Origin: Chelativorans xinjiangensis
GTDB lineage: Bacteria; Pseudomonadota; Alphaproteobacteria; Rhizobiales; Rhizobiaceae
Reading direction: 5' to 3'
NCBI RefSeq assembly: GCF_009812055.1
Contig: NZ_WQNH01000016.1
Coordinates: 21,820 to 85,819 of the forward strand
Length of the DNA stretch: 64,000 nucleotides
Of the stretch, positions 26,300-36,119 are shown in pieces (the first letter of the stretch is position 1; every line of letters begins with the position of its first letter). A program made the translations under genes and the position numbers. The notes under the pieces are model-generated. The model did no database searches and was not told the DNA's origin. It was given only the letters and a program-made list of their open reading frames with translations.

Positions 26300-27129
26300 G
26301 CCTGTCCGATGCCACCCGTGAAGCACGCGAACTGCCGCCCCCCGCACAGGGCGCCGGATGGACGCACGCGCGCCTTACCGGCGTCGCACTGCTCGTCGTG
26401 TGGGCGCTGCTCGGCCTCGGCATCGTCCTCTTCCTCCTCGCCTCCTGGGACCCCGATCTTTTCTGGCGCTACGCGCCGAACTATGCGTCCGGGCTGTGGG
26501 TGACGATCCAGCTCGTGGTCATCTCGGTCGTCGCCGGCGCGGTGCTGTCGGTGCCGGTCGCGCTCGGGCGCCGGTCGAAGAGCCGCATCGTCGCCACCCT
26601 TTCCTATGCCTATGTCTATTTCTTCCGCGGCACGCCGCTGCTCGCCCAGACCTTCCTGGTCTATTACGGGCTCGGCTCCTTCCGGCCCGAGTTGCAGGCC
26701 GTCGGCCTGTGGGGCTTCTTCCGCGAGGCCTGGTACTGCGCCATCTTCGCCTTCTCGCTCAACACCGCGGCCTATCAGGCGGAGATCCTGCGCGGCGCCG
26801 TCGAAAGCGTCGGCCGCGGCCAGTGGGAGGCGGCTTCCGCCCTCGGCCTGTCGCGGTTGCAGACGGTCTACAAGATCATCCTGCCGCAGGCGGCCCTCGT
26901 CGCCCTGCGCCCCTACGGCAACGAGATCATCCTGATGATCAAGGGCTCGGCCATCGTCGCCATCATCACCGTCTACGATCTGATGGGCGAGACGCGGCGG
27001 GCCTATTCGCGTACCTTCGACTTCCAGACCTACATCTGGGCGGCCCTCATCTATCTGAGCATGGTGGAGATGCTGCGCTTGGGCGTCGACCGCATCGAGC
27101 GGCGGTTGACACGGCATCTTCGCCGGTAA
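26296..27129 (+). CDS. Amino-acid ABC transporter permease (HisM-like)
   Basis: A 277-residue permease: YASGLWVTIQLVVISVVAGAVLSVPVALGRRS, FFRGTPLLAQTFLVYYGLG, and the EAA loop GAVESVGRGQWEAASALGLSRLQTVYKIILPQA. The N-terminal 25 residues are hydrophilic, longer than usual. Its ATG overlaps the stop of the first permease gene (ATGA), so the two subunits are translationally coupled. The dehydrogenase gene follows 48 bp later. The ATP-binding subunit must be encoded elsewhere. Confidence 0.9.
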   Translation: MSLSDATREARELPPPAQGAGWTHARLTGVALLVVWALLGLGIVLFLLASWDPDLFWRYAPNYASGLWVTIQLVVISVVAGAVLSVPVALGRRSKSRIVATLSYAYVYFFRGTPLLAQTFLVYYGLGSFRPELQAVGLWGFFREAWYCAIFAFSLNTAAYQAEILRGAVESVGRGQWEAASALGLSRLQTVYKIILPQAALVALRPYGNEIILMIKGSAIVAIITVYDLMGETRRAYSRTFDFQTYIWAALIYLSMVEMLRLGVDRIERRLTRHLRR

Positions 27130-27177
27130 ACCCTGACATCGTCAAACCCACCCCGGAAAAGCGGAGGAACGAGCCGT

Positions 27178-28047
27178 ATGGCGAATGTTGCATTCATCGG
27201 ACTTGGCGTGATGGGCTATCCCATGGCCGCGCACCTGAAGGAGCGCGGGGGCCACGAGGTGACCGTCTACAACCGCACGGTTGCCAAGGCGGAGAAATGG
27301 GTGGCCGAGCACGGCGGAGCGATGGCCCCGACACCGGCCGAGGCCGCGCGCGACAAGGACTTCGTCTTCTCCTGCGTCGGCAACGACGACGATCTTCGCA
27401 CCGTCACGCTGGGCGAGGACGGCGCCTTCAAGGCGATCAAGGCCGGTGCCGTCTTCATCGACAACACCACCGCCTCGGCTCTCGTTGCGCGGGAACTGGC
27501 AGTGGAGGCGGAAAGCCGCGGCTTCGGCTTCATCGACGCCCCGGTCTCCGGCGGGCAAGCCGGCGCGGAGAACGGCGTTCTGACGGTGATGTGCGGCGGC
27601 GACCAGGCCACCTTCGACAAGGCCAGGCCGGTGATCGAGGCCTATGCGCGCATGGTCGGGCTGATGGGCCCTGCAGGTAGCGGACAGCTCACCAAGATGG
27701 TCAACCAGATCTGCATCGCCGGCCTCGTGCAGGGGCTGGCCGAAGGCATCCACTTCGGCAAGAAGGCCGGCCTCGACATCGAGAAGGTGATCGAGGTCAT
27801 CTCCAAGGGCGCGGCCGGCTCCTGGCAGATGGAAAACCGCTACAAGACCATGAACGCCGGCGAATACGGCTTCGGCTTCGCCGTCGACTGGATGCGCAAG
27901 GACCTCGGCATCTGCCTCGCCGAGGCCAACGACAACGGCGCCAAGCTGCCGGTGACCGCACTCGTCGACCAGTTCTACAAGGAGGTGCAGGAAATGGGCG
28001 GCAAACGCTGGGACACCTCCTCGCTGCTTGCGCGGTTGGAGAAGTAG
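27178..28047 (+). CDS. NAD(P)-dependent beta-hydroxyacid dehydrogenase
   Basis: A 289-residue enzyme of the 3-hydroxyisobutyrate dehydrogenase/glyoxylate reductase family. VAFIGLGVMGYPMAAHL is the Rossmann dinucleotide motif, FIDAPVSGGQAGAENGVLTVMCGG the substrate-binding signature, and Lys in GSGQLTKMVNQ (near residue 172) the expected catalytic lysine. It reduces or oxidises a small 3-hydroxy acid or semialdehyde; which one is not clear. Its position after the ABC permeases suggests a role in using the imported compound. Confidence 0.88.
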   Translation: MANVAFIGLGVMGYPMAAHLKERGGHEVTVYNRTVAKAEKWVAEHGGAMAPTPAEAARDKDFVFSCVGNDDDLRTVTLGEDGAFKAIKAGAVFIDNTTASALVARELAVEAESRGFGFIDAPVSGGQAGAENGVLTVMCGGDQATFDKARPVIEAYARMVGLMGPAGSGQLTKMVNQICIAGLVQGLAEGIHFGKKAGLDIEKVIEVISKGAAGSWQMENRYKTMNAGEYGFGFAVDWMRKDLGICLAEANDNGAKLPVTALVDQFYKEVQEMGGKRWDTSSLLARLEK

Positions 28048-28125
28048 GCATCGGGATGCGCGGCTGGAGGAACTGTGCAGCCCTACCGGCTCAAGACGCG
28101 ACTCGCGGATAAACCGGCGCCCCAT

Positions 28126-28306
28126 CGCGCCCCCCTCTGTCCTGAGCTTGTCGAAGGGGCCGGACATCTCCCCCACATGGGGGGAGATTGGCCGTCACAG
28201 CGGTTTTCGCCAACCATCAGCGTTGCAGAATGAGGGCCGGAGCAAGCGGCCAACGCAATCTCCCCCCCTTGTGGGGGAGATGTCCGGCAGGACAGAGGGG
28301 GGCGCG
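28126..28306. repeat. MITE-like palindromic element, copy 2
   Basis: Same 19-bp terminal inverted repeats as copy 1 (28126-28144 and 28288-28306), the same REP core (CTGAGCTTGTCGAAGG) and CTCCCCC/GGGGGAG hairpins, but a different centre. Confidence 0.8.
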
Positions 28307-28352
28307 AAGGGGCGCCGGCATTTCAACATTTCAAAAAAAGCCCACCCGCGTG

Positions 28353-28490
28353 CGTCATCCCGGAAAGCCGAAGGCATGTCCGGGACCCATTCTCGCCTCG
28401 CTGAAGCTCCGGCGAAGCGGGCCGGAAGGTGGACGAGTCACGGAATGGGTCCCGGACAGTCTCCGCTTCGCTCCGACTTCCGGGATGACG
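28353..28490. repeat. Nested long palindrome (GTCATCCCGG type)
   Basis: Outer arms CGTCATCCCGGAA (28353-28365) and TTCCGGGATGACG (28478-28490) enclose a second perfect 15-bp pair, GTCCGGGACCCATTC (28378-28392) and its complement (28443-28457). Behind it, GGATGACGCGCG recurs three times in tandem up to about 28530. Confidence 0.8.
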
Positions 28491-28632
28491 CGCGGGTAGG
28501 GATGACGCGCGCGGGTGGGATGACGCGCGTTGGAAAGGCGGCGGGCGCCCTTCACCTCAGCCGGCAATGCCTCGCCTGCGCGGGGACAAATTCCCGCCCC
28601 CTCAAAAAAACATTCGTTCCAAAACAATCGCT

Positions 28633-29090
28633 TATAATTTTTTCGCCCCGCCCAACCGCGCATTTTATCCCCCCTGCCCGCGCCGCCCTTATCCTGTGCC
28701 CGTCCCTCCCGCGGGAACGTGGATCGCGACGGCGGTCTCGCGGGGAGGGGCCGGCGCCTCCGGCGGGCCGCTAACGTGGCGGTCGGCCCGGGGAGGCTCC
28801 GCCCAAGGGTTCCCCTGCCGCCACTACGGGCGGCGCGTGCCGGACGGTGCACTTTAAAGGGGAGCCGGAAAGACGGGGGCGCGGGAGCGCCCTGTCGTGG
28901 AAGGCTCAAAGCCTTCCGGATCCGGCTTCGTGGAAGCGGAACGGGCGGAGACTTAAGAACGCCGGACGGGCGGCCCGAGGGTCGCTGAAAAAAATTAGAC
29001 TGGCGACACGAAGGCCGCCCGTCTTCCCACCACCTCGAGGGAGCCTTCCCGAAGGGTGGTTCTTTGAAAGAGCCAGACGCGGGCAGCGGG
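28633..29090 (+). ncRNA. Candidate structured non-coding RNA locus
   Basis: A GC-rich stretch with a consensus -10 box TATAAT at 28633-28638 and a chain of perfect stems: GCCGCC/GGCGGC (28817-28834), GGGCGC/GCGCCC around a GGGA loop (28877-28892), GGAAGGCT/AGCCTTCC with a 3-nt loop (28899-28917), GCTTC/GAAGC (28925-28937), and a 10-bp stem GACGGGCGGC (28965-28974) with GCCGCCCGTC (29014-29023). No good -35 box is visible. It does not match what I know of tmRNA, RNase P RNA, 6S RNA or SRP RNA. The open frames here look like by-products of high GC. Exact ends are not defined. Confidence 0.4.
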
Positions 29091-29119
29091 CGTGGCAACG
29101 ATGGCGCGCGCCTGTCCTC

Positions 29120-29172
29120 ACCCTGAGCTTGTCGAAGGGTGAGCCTGTCGAAGGGTGAGCCTGTCGAAGGAT
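29120..29172. repeat. Tandem REP core repeats
   Basis: TGAGC(T/C)TGTCGAAGG occurs three times in tandem with a 16-17 bp period. The same core is found in the MITE-like elements and in the 40-bp inverted repeat at 7.9-8.1 kb. Confidence 0.75.
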
Positions 29173-29308
29173 CAAAAGATCGAAGGAGAAGCACTGATGA
29201 TCACCGACCAGCGTCAGCGCCTCACCCATCTCCAGAACGGCCTTGCCTTGACCAGGTCGAACACGCAGAGTTTATTTTCTTGGTGGCTCACTGAAAGCGG
29301 CGATAACA

Positions 29309-29863
29309 ATGCGGGTCGGGGTTCTTTTCACGGTTGCGATAGCCAGTCTTCTCCTGCCCGCAACCGCCGGGGCGGAAAGCCTGAAGATCGGTTGGCGGGA
29401 CCTGCTCCCCGAGGGCCATGCGCCCCTCGCCCCGCAAAAAATCCGCCCCACGCCCTCCGCAAAGCCCCGGGAGATTGCGCTTTCCACCGCATTCGACGGC
29501 AAGACGGTGGAGCTTTCGGGCTACCTGCTTCCCGCCGACCGCGAGGGCGAGCTGGTCTACGCCTTCATGCTGGTGCCGCGAAGCGGCGCCTGCAGCCACA
29601 TGGCCCAGCCGCCGCCGTCCCAGGTCATCCGCGTCGTGCCGGAGGAGCCCTACCGGCTCAGCATGAACTACGAGCCGGTGTCGGTGACCGGCCGGCTTGC
29701 GGCGGGCCTGGAAAAGACACAGCTCTTCATCCTCGACGGCGTGGCGGTCATCGAATCCGGCTACCGCATGAGCATGGCTCAAGTGGCACGTGCGGACTTC
29801 GCCGGCGGGAAGGTCCGCCCGGCAACACCGTGGGGCTTCCTTGGGAGCCCTGCGCGCGACTAG
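29309..29863 (+). CDS. Exported DUF3299 protein
   Basis: A 184-residue protein with a signal peptide (MRVGVLFTVAIASLLLPATA, cleavage near GAES). The mature part carries the DUF3299 pattern: the opening WRDLLP, a central GKTVELSGYLLPADREGELVYAFMLVPRSGACSHMAQPPP with a single conserved-type Cys, and VSVTGRL. The family is periplasmic and of unproven function; neighbours in other bacteria are often ABC exporters, absent here. It stands alone, converging with the Lrp-type gene 8 bp away. Confidence 0.82.
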   Translation: MRVGVLFTVAIASLLLPATAGAESLKIGWRDLLPEGHAPLAPQKIRPTPSAKPREIALSTAFDGKTVELSGYLLPADREGELVYAFMLVPRSGACSHMAQPPPSQVIRVVPEEPYRLSMNYEPVSVTGRLAAGLEKTQLFILDGVAVIESGYRMSMAQVARADFAGGKVRPATPWGFLGSPARD

Positions 29864-29871
29864 CCGGGCAC

Positions 29872-30363
29872 TCAGGCCGCCGCGTGCGCGGCTTCCTTGT
29901 CGAGCACCAGATAATCGAGCGGCAGCTCGGTCGTGTACTTGATCTGCTCCATGGCGAAGGAGGAGGAGACGTCGCGGATCTCGATCTTGGAGATGAGCTT
30001 CTTGTAGAAGGCGTCATAGGCGGCGATGTCGGGCACCACCACGCGCAGGAGATAATCGACCTCGCCGCTCATGCGGTAGAACTCGACCACCTCCGGAAAC
30101 TCCTTGATGACCTCGGCAAAGCGGCGCAGCCACTCGTGGCTGTGGGCATTGGTGCGGATCGAAACGAAGACCGTGACGCGGGCGTTGACCTTGACCGGGT
30201 CGAGGATGGCCACCCGGCGGCGGATGACGCCCTCCTCCTCCAGCTTCTGGATGCGCCGCCAGCACGGCGTCGTCGACAGACCCACCTTCTTGGCGATGTC
30301 GGCCACGGCAAGGGTGGAATTCTCTTGCAGGAGGCGCAGGATCTTGCGGTCGAGACGGTCCAT
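29872..30363 (-). CDS. Lrp/AsnC-family regulator
   Basis: A 163-residue regulator: LDRKILRLLQENSTLAVADIAKKVGLSTTPCWRRIQKLEEEGVI is the helix-turn-helix (residues 4-47), and a RAM ligand-binding domain follows (VFVSIRTNAHSHEWLRRFAEVIKEFPEVVEFYRMSGEVDYLLRVVVPD). Lrp proteins form octamers and respond to amino acids. The start at 30363 has GGAG 8 nt upstream. Two AT-rich palindromes just upstream suggest autoregulation. No divergent amino-acid gene is present, so the target is unknown. Confidence 0.92.
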   Translation of the reverse strand: MDRLDRKILRLLQENSTLAVADIAKKVGLSTTPCWRRIQKLEEEGVIRRRVAILDPVKVNARVTVFVSIRTNAHSHEWLRRFAEVIKEFPEVVEFYRMSGEVDYLLRVVVPDIAAYDAFYKKLISKIEIRDVSSSFAMEQIKYTTELPLDYLVLDKEAAHAAA

Positions 30364-30379
30364 GAGGGAATCTCCGGGA

Positions 30380-30434
30380 GGAAATTTTTTCCAAACGTGG
30401 GGCAATCCGCGCCCGGTTTCAAGAAAAATTTTCT
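30380..30434 (-). promoter_or_regulatory. Likely Lrp-type binding boxes
   Basis: Two AT-rich near-palindromes in a GC-rich context, GGAAATTTTTTCC (30380-30392) and AGAAAAATTTTCT (30422-30434), about 42 bp apart (four helical turns), directly upstream of the Lrp-type gene. The spacing suits an oligomeric Lrp protein; binding is inferred. Confidence 0.5.
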
Positions 30435-30474
30435 CAACAGAAGCTGCAATTTCCTTCACGAAGGGAGGGCGTGG

Positions 30475-31089
30475 TCACGTCCTCGCCTTCACTTCCTCTT
30501 GAAGAACGGGCAGCAAGTCTTTCTCAAACCACGGATTTTTCTTCAGCCAGGCAGTGTTGCGCCAGGACGGATGCGGCAGCGGCAGAAGGCGCGGTCGCTC
30601 CGATGCGGCGAAAATCGCTTTCCAATCGCCCACCGTCTCCGTCACGCCCTTGCGGCGCAGGGTGCCCAGATGCCAGGCCTGCGCGTACTGGCCGACGGTC
30701 AGGACCAATTCGATCTGCGGCATTGCCGCCATCAGGCGGGCGCGCCAGGCTGGCGCGCATTCGCGGCGCGGCGGCAGGTCGCTGCCCTTGGCGTCGTAGC
30801 CGGGAAAGCAGAAGCCCATGGGCGCGATAGCGAAGCGCTGCGGGTCGTAGAACTCATCGCGGCTCACACCCAGCCAGTCGCGCAGGCGGTCGCCGGAGCG
30901 GTCGTCGAAGGGGAGGCCGGAGGCATGCACGCGCGTGCCCGGCGCCTGGCCGGCGATCAGGATGCGGGCGGTGCGCGAGCCGGTCACCACCGGGCGCGGC
31001 TCGTGCGGCAGCGGCGCGCCGGTGGGGCTCTCCCGGCACAGCCGGCAGGCGCGGATCTCCCGCAACAGGGCTTCCAGCGTGTCGGTCAT
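30475..31089 (-). CDS. Uracil-DNA glycosylase-family protein
   Basis: A 204-residue protein of the UDG superfamily: motif A GQAPGTRVHASGLPF (residues 47-61) and motif B LPLPHPSWRN near residue 175. An N-terminal CRLC pair is present, but the four-cysteine set of family 4 Fe-S UDGs is not complete, so it belongs to the smaller UDG-like group common in alphaproteobacteria. It probably acts on damaged bases in DNA; activity is unproven. It ends 111 bp from the Lrp-type start and lies 36 bp downstream of the GST gene. Confidence 0.8.
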   Translation of the reverse strand: MTDTLEALLREIRACRLCRESPTGAPLPHEPRPVVTGSRTARILIAGQAPGTRVHASGLPFDDRSGDRLRDWLGVSRDEFYDPQRFAIAPMGFCFPGYDAKGSDLPPRRECAPAWRARLMAAMPQIELVLTVGQYAQAWHLGTLRRKGVTETVGDWKAIFAASERPRLLPLPHPSWRNTAWLKKNPWFEKDLLPVLQEEVKART

Positions 31090-31125
31090 GGAGATGCCGT
31101 CCCGATGGCCGCCCTCGGGCGGCCG

Positions 31126-31737
31126 CTATGCCGCCGCACTGGGTCTTGCGGCGACGTCGTCGTACCAGCGTTTCAGGTGGTGGAGGTCCGCCGGCATTTC
31201 AATGCGGGCCGGCTTCATGAACTGGATGGCGACGAGGCCGGTGATATCGGCGATGGAGAAATCGCCGCCGGCGATGAAGGGGCGCGTCGCCAACGCGCCG
31301 TCGAGGAAGCGCATGAACGCGACCGCCTTCGGCTTGTTCGCCTCGCCCCATTCGGGCACCTGCGGCACCTCCCACTCCTTCATCGCCGGGTGCAGGTGGC
31401 GGAAGGCGGCGGCGACGGACATGAAAAGGCCGAGCTCGACACGGCGCTGCCACATCTCCACCAGGGCCCGGCCGAGCGCGCCCTTGCCGAAAAGTGCCGG
31501 CTCGGGATACAGCTCCTCGAAATAGCGGCAGATGGCGACGGTTTCGGTGAGCACCGTACCGTCGTCGAGTTCGAGCACCGGCAGGCGCCGCAGCGGGTTG
31601 AGGCGGGCGACGGTCTCGCCCCGATGCTCCATCGCGCCCATGTCCACCGGCACCAGCGGCACCTCGATTCCCTTTTCGGCCAGGAAGATCCGTACCCGCC
31701 GCGGGTTGGGCGCCCTGCCCCCGTCGAAAAGCCTCAT
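31126..31737 (-). CDS. Glutathione S-transferase
   Basis: A 203-residue GST. The N-terminal thioredoxin-like domain reads MRLFDGGRAPNPRRVRIFLAEKGI and contains the cis-Pro segment LRRLPVLELDDG and the glutathione-binding TETVAICRYFEE. The C-terminal helical domain has FIAGGDFSIADITGLVAI, the N-capping motif. These enzymes conjugate glutathione or act as reductases in the cytoplasm; the substrate is unknown. It lies between the nuclease and UDG-like genes on the same strand with short gaps (21 and 36 bp), likely one unit. Confidence 0.9.
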   Translation of the reverse strand: MRLFDGGRAPNPRRVRIFLAEKGIEVPLVPVDMGAMEHRGETVARLNPLRRLPVLELDDGTVLTETVAICRYFEELYPEPALFGKGALGRALVEMWQRRVELGLFMSVAAAFRHLHPAMKEWEVPQVPEWGEANKPKAVAFMRFLDGALATRPFIAGGDFSIADITGLVAIQFMKPARIEMPADLHHLKRWYDDVAARPSAAA

Positions 31738-31758
31738 CGCTGCCTCCTTCCTCCATCG

Positions 31759-32373
31759 TTACGTGGCGGCGCGCCCGGCAAGGAGTTGCCGCAGGAAGTT
31801 TATCACCTGGCCGATCCAGTCGTGCGGTGCCTCCTCGATGCTCCGCCGGCCGGCACGCCAGTCCTGCGGGGTCTGGAACGTGCCGGCCCACAGGCCCCGG
31901 CCGGCGCCGCGCGCCTCCGCCTGGGCCCCGCGGTAGTCACCGTAGGAGATTGCCCAGCCCGTTTCCACCATCGCCTGGCCGAGATCGCGCCCGCCTGCCG
32001 TGCAGCGTGCCAGAAGCCGGTCGTAGCGGTCGCGTTCCCAGCCTTCGCAGCTGACGGGCCGCCCCCTGGTCAGCTCCGCCAGCGCCTGCCGCGCCCGCCG
32101 TCCGCAGGCATAGGCATGGCCGTCGCGGCTGCATTCCTGGAAAAGTTCCGGCGCATCGATGCCGCGCAGGCGGATGCGCTCGCCGGAGAGCGTCAGGCTG
32201 TCGCCGTCGGCAAGCGTGACGGCACCCGCCACCTGCCGCGTCGCCACCCGGTCGATCCGTGCCGCCGCAAGCGCCAGGAGAGCCAGGATCGCCAGCGCAA
32301 GCGCCCAATCGCCATAGCGGCGCACGCGGTTCGTCCGCCCCCTGACGTGTCGACCGCGTCTCCATGCACTCAT
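31759..32373 (-). CDS. Membrane-anchored thermonuclease-family protein
   Basis: A 204-residue protein with one N-terminal membrane helix (WALALAILALLALAAARI) and a staphylococcal nuclease-like domain: VTLADGDSLTLSGERIRLRGIDAPELFQEC, RRARQALAELTRGRPVSCEGWERDRYDRLLARC and DLGQAMVETGWAISYGDY. The active-site pattern R-x-x-G-x-D-x-P is present (RLRGIDAP). It would face the periplasm. The first 20 residues are Arg-rich, as expected for a type II signal anchor. It is divergent from the histidine kinase gene. Confidence 0.85.
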   Translation of the reverse strand: MSAWRRGRHVRGRTNRVRRYGDWALALAILALLALAAARIDRVATRQVAGAVTLADGDSLTLSGERIRLRGIDAPELFQECSRDGHAYACGRRARQALAELTRGRPVSCEGWERDRYDRLLARCTAGGRDLGQAMVETGWAISYGDYRGAQAEARGAGRGLWAGTFQTPQDWRAGRRSIEEAPHDWIGQVINFLRQLLAGRAAT

Positions 32374-32440
32374 GCGTTGAAGGGTCTCTTAATCATTCGG
32401 ACATACTTTGGGCACGTAGAAGGCGGGAACAAAGCACGCG

Positions 32441-33967
<1,527 letters not shown>

Positions 33968-33973
33968 TGCGGA

Positions 33974-34951
33974 TCAGCCCACGCGTGCCCTTACCTCCGC
34001 CATGCCGGCGCCGAGTTCCCCTGCCGCCTTCACCAGCCCCGCGGCAAGCGCAGCACCCACGCCGTCGTGCCCATCGGTGCCGAGGGCCAGCAGCGGCCGC
34101 AGGCCGAGGTGTTCCGCCGCCTTGCGGTGTTGTTGGCTCCGCGTGTCCGCAAGCAGGCAATGGTCGAGCGCGGCGGGGTTTAGCGCATGGAGGGCAGCTG
34201 CCGCGGCCGTCGCCGCAAGGCCGTCGAGGATGACCGCCACCTTCTGCGTGCGCGCGGCCAGGATGGCGCCGGCAAGTGCTGCGATCTCACGCCCGCCGAG
34301 CCGGCGCACTGCCTCCAGCGGATCGCCGAGATGCCCCTCGTGCGTGCGCAACGCCCTGTCGAGCAGCGCGACGGCCTCCTCCCCCGCCTCCGCCCATTCC
34401 TCCGCTCCGCCGTTCCGAAGCGCGCTCAGCACCGCCATGGCCGAAAGATCGGCAGCGCCGCCCACCGCACCAAGGCACAGGAGATCGGCGCCAACGGCGA
34501 CCGCCTCCATGCCGAAAGCCATCGTGGCGGCGGCCGCTCGCTCGTCGAGCGCGGGCGCCTCGGTGATGTCGCCCACCGGCAGGTCGAGCGCGAGGTCGAA
34601 GACGTTCAGGCCGAGGTCGCCTGCCGCGCACAGGTGGCTGACGGGAGCCGCGCCGGAGGCGATGGCCTCCACCTTGCCGCGCGCCTCTTCCACCGGGTCG
34701 CCCGTGCCCAGACGGCGCGCCACCTCGTGCGAGGCGGCGAAGAGCGCCACCACCGGCCTTACCACCCGCGCCGGTGCGCGGCCCGTCACTGCCGCCAGCC
34801 ACGCTGCGAGCGCCTCCAGCCGGCCGAGCCCGTGTTCCCCGCCCGCTCCCGACAAATGCCCGCGCACCCGCCCTGCCGCTGCCTTGTCCAGGCCTGGCAG
34901 CTGGCTGGCAAGGTTGCGGATGTCGTCGAAAGGAAGGCCGCTTGTCGTCAT
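33974..34951 (-). CDS. cobT: Nicotinate-nucleotide--dimethylbenzimidazole phosphoribosyltransferase
   Basis: A 325-residue CobT-family enzyme that makes alpha-ribazole phosphate for the lower ligand of cobalamin. Recognisable parts are the N-terminal PFDDIRNLASQLPGLD, VALFAASHEVARRLG, GLNVFDLALDLPVGDITEAPALDE and the C-terminal LLADTRSQQHRKAAEHLGLRPLLALG. The terminal Glu expected near GMAEVRA is present. The start at 34951 is set by AGGAGA. It converges with the kinase gene and is divergent from the DUF1289 gene. I see no cobalamin riboswitch upstream. Confidence 0.9.
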   Translation of the reverse strand: MTTSGLPFDDIRNLASQLPGLDKAAAGRVRGHLSGAGGEHGLGRLEALAAWLAAVTGRAPARVVRPVVALFAASHEVARRLGTGDPVEEARGKVEAIASGAAPVSHLCAAGDLGLNVFDLALDLPVGDITEAPALDERAAAATMAFGMEAVAVGADLLCLGAVGGAADLSAMAVLSALRNGGAEEWAEAGEEAVALLDRALRTHEGHLGDPLEAVRRLGGREIAALAGAILAARTQKVAVILDGLAATAAAAALHALNPAALDHCLLADTRSQQHRKAAEHLGLRPLLALGTDGHDGVGAALAAGLVKAAGELGAGMAEVRARVG

Positions 34952-35076
34952 GTTCGCTTTCTCCTGCAGTCGGCCGTGGCATAGAGCGGAGGAAAGTCGC
35001 TGGCAATGGCGGTCCCAAACGGGCTTGCGTTCGCCGCCGGACACCCCCATGTGGAACCAACGACAGGAAGGCGACG

Positions 35077-35313
35077 ATGGACGCGATCGAATCTCCCTGC
35101 ATTCTCGTCTGCTCGATCGACGAGGTGACCGGCTATTGCTTCGGCTGCGGGCGGACGCGCGCCGAGATCGCCGCCTGGCTCGCCATGACGCCGTCCGAGC
35201 GGCGCGCGGTCATGGAGGCGTTACCGGCGCGGCTTAGCACCATCGAGCGTAAGCCTCGGCGCGAGACGCGGCGGGCGCGGTTGGCGCGCGAGCGCGCCGG
35301 AAATGCGGGATAG
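35077..35313 (+). CDS. DUF1289 protein
   Basis: A 78-residue protein with the DUF1289 cysteine pattern SPCILVCSIDEVTGYCFGCGRTRAEIAAW (four Cys within 20 residues), likely a small metal-binding domain, followed by a basic tail. Function unknown. An AGGAAGG ribosome-binding site precedes the ATG. It lies 5 bp ahead of the aspartic protease gene, forming a pair. Confidence 0.88.
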   Translation: MDAIESPCILVCSIDEVTGYCFGCGRTRAEIAAWLAMTPSERRAVMEALPARLSTIERKPRRETRRARLARERAGNAG

Positions 35314-35318
35314 ATCGC

Positions 35319-36017
35319 ATGCGGCTCTTCTGGATCATCATCGCCCTCATGGCCGCAGGCCTCGCCCTGCTGATCGCCAATCATGAGAACGGCCAGGTCT
35401 TCGGCATCGAAAACAACGCCTTTGCCTCGGTGCTCTATCTCGGGCTTTGGGCGGCCGTCCTCATCGTCGGCATTGCCGGCTCGCGAATGCGCTTCTCCGC
35501 CGTCGCACGCGATCTTGCCTACTGGCTTCTCATTCTTTTGATCCTGACGACGGGTTATCAGTACCGCTACGAGTTGCAGGACGTGGCGAGCCGGCTGACA
35601 GCCGGCCTCGTCCCCGGCAGTCCGATGACGCTCGCCGGTTCTGAAGGGCATGCGGTGATGCTGGACAAGTCTTCCAACGGCCATTTCGAGGTGCGCATGC
35701 TGGCGAACGGCACAACCGTGCGGGCGCTGGTCGATACCGGCGCCTCGGCAACGGTGCTGACGGCGGCGGATGCCGAGCGCGTCGGCATTGCCGCGCAGGA
35801 TCTTCGTTTCACCACCCCCGTCATGACAGCCAACGGCCGCGCGCTCACCGCGCGCGCCAGCCTCGACACGCTGCGCATCGGCCCCATCGAACGCACGAAG
35901 ATGCCGGTCCTGGTGGCCGAACCAGGCCGGCTGGAACAGAGCTTGCTCGGCATGCAGTTCCTGAGCAGCCTGTCGGGCTTCGAGATGCGCGGCGACCGCC
36001 TCATCCTGCGCGACTAG
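35319..36017 (+). CDS. TIGR02281-type clan AA aspartic protease
   Basis: A 232-residue protein with three N-terminal membrane helices and a C-terminal retropepsin-like domain: VRALVDTGASATVLTAADA has the active-site D-T-G, and the flap region TANGRALTARASLDTLRIG and LLGMQFLSSL follow. It would act on the membrane as a dimer. Substrate unknown. It forms a tight pair with the DUF1289 gene, and its TAG stop lies within the first bases of a family A repeat. Confidence 0.88.
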   Translation: MRLFWIIIALMAAGLALLIANHENGQVFGIENNAFASVLYLGLWAAVLIVGIAGSRMRFSAVARDLAYWLLILLILTTGYQYRYELQDVASRLTAGLVPGSPMTLAGSEGHAVMLDKSSNGHFEVRMLANGTTVRALVDTGASATVLTAADAERVGIAAQDLRFTTPVMTANGRALTARASLDTLRIGPIERTKMPVLVAEPGRLEQSLLGMQFLSSLSGFEMRGDRLILRD

Positions 36018-36114
36018 ATCATTTCACCGTTTCACGGAAACGATGAAATGATCTAACCTTTTGATTTTACGCAATTCCGCACGGAAAACCGGTTTCCACT
36101 TTTCCTGGAATTGC
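36016..36114. repeat. Family A palindromic repeat, copy 4
   Basis: A hairpin with AGATCATTTCA/TGAAATGATCT arms (36016-36054) followed by the GCAATTCC...GGAATTGC unit (36071-36114). As with copy 2, it begins on the stop codon of the gene to its left and ends just before the next stop codon (TauE, 36120). Confidence 0.8.
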
Positions 36115-36119
36115 TCTAG

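Noticed and set aside
28633..29090. tmRNA, RNase P RNA or 6S RNA
   Set aside because: No tag-peptide coding segment, no conserved RNase P core sequences and no long bubble hairpin of 6S type are visible.
28355..29194. Several overlapping open frames (up to 279 codons) in the non-coding stretch
   Set aside because: Compositionally biased Arg/Pro/Gly sequences without domains, no ribosome-binding sites, and overlapping perfect RNA stems and repeats.
34952..35076. Cobalamin riboswitch upstream of cobT
   Set aside because: The gap is only about 125 bp and lacks the conserved GCCACTG and other B12-box segments.
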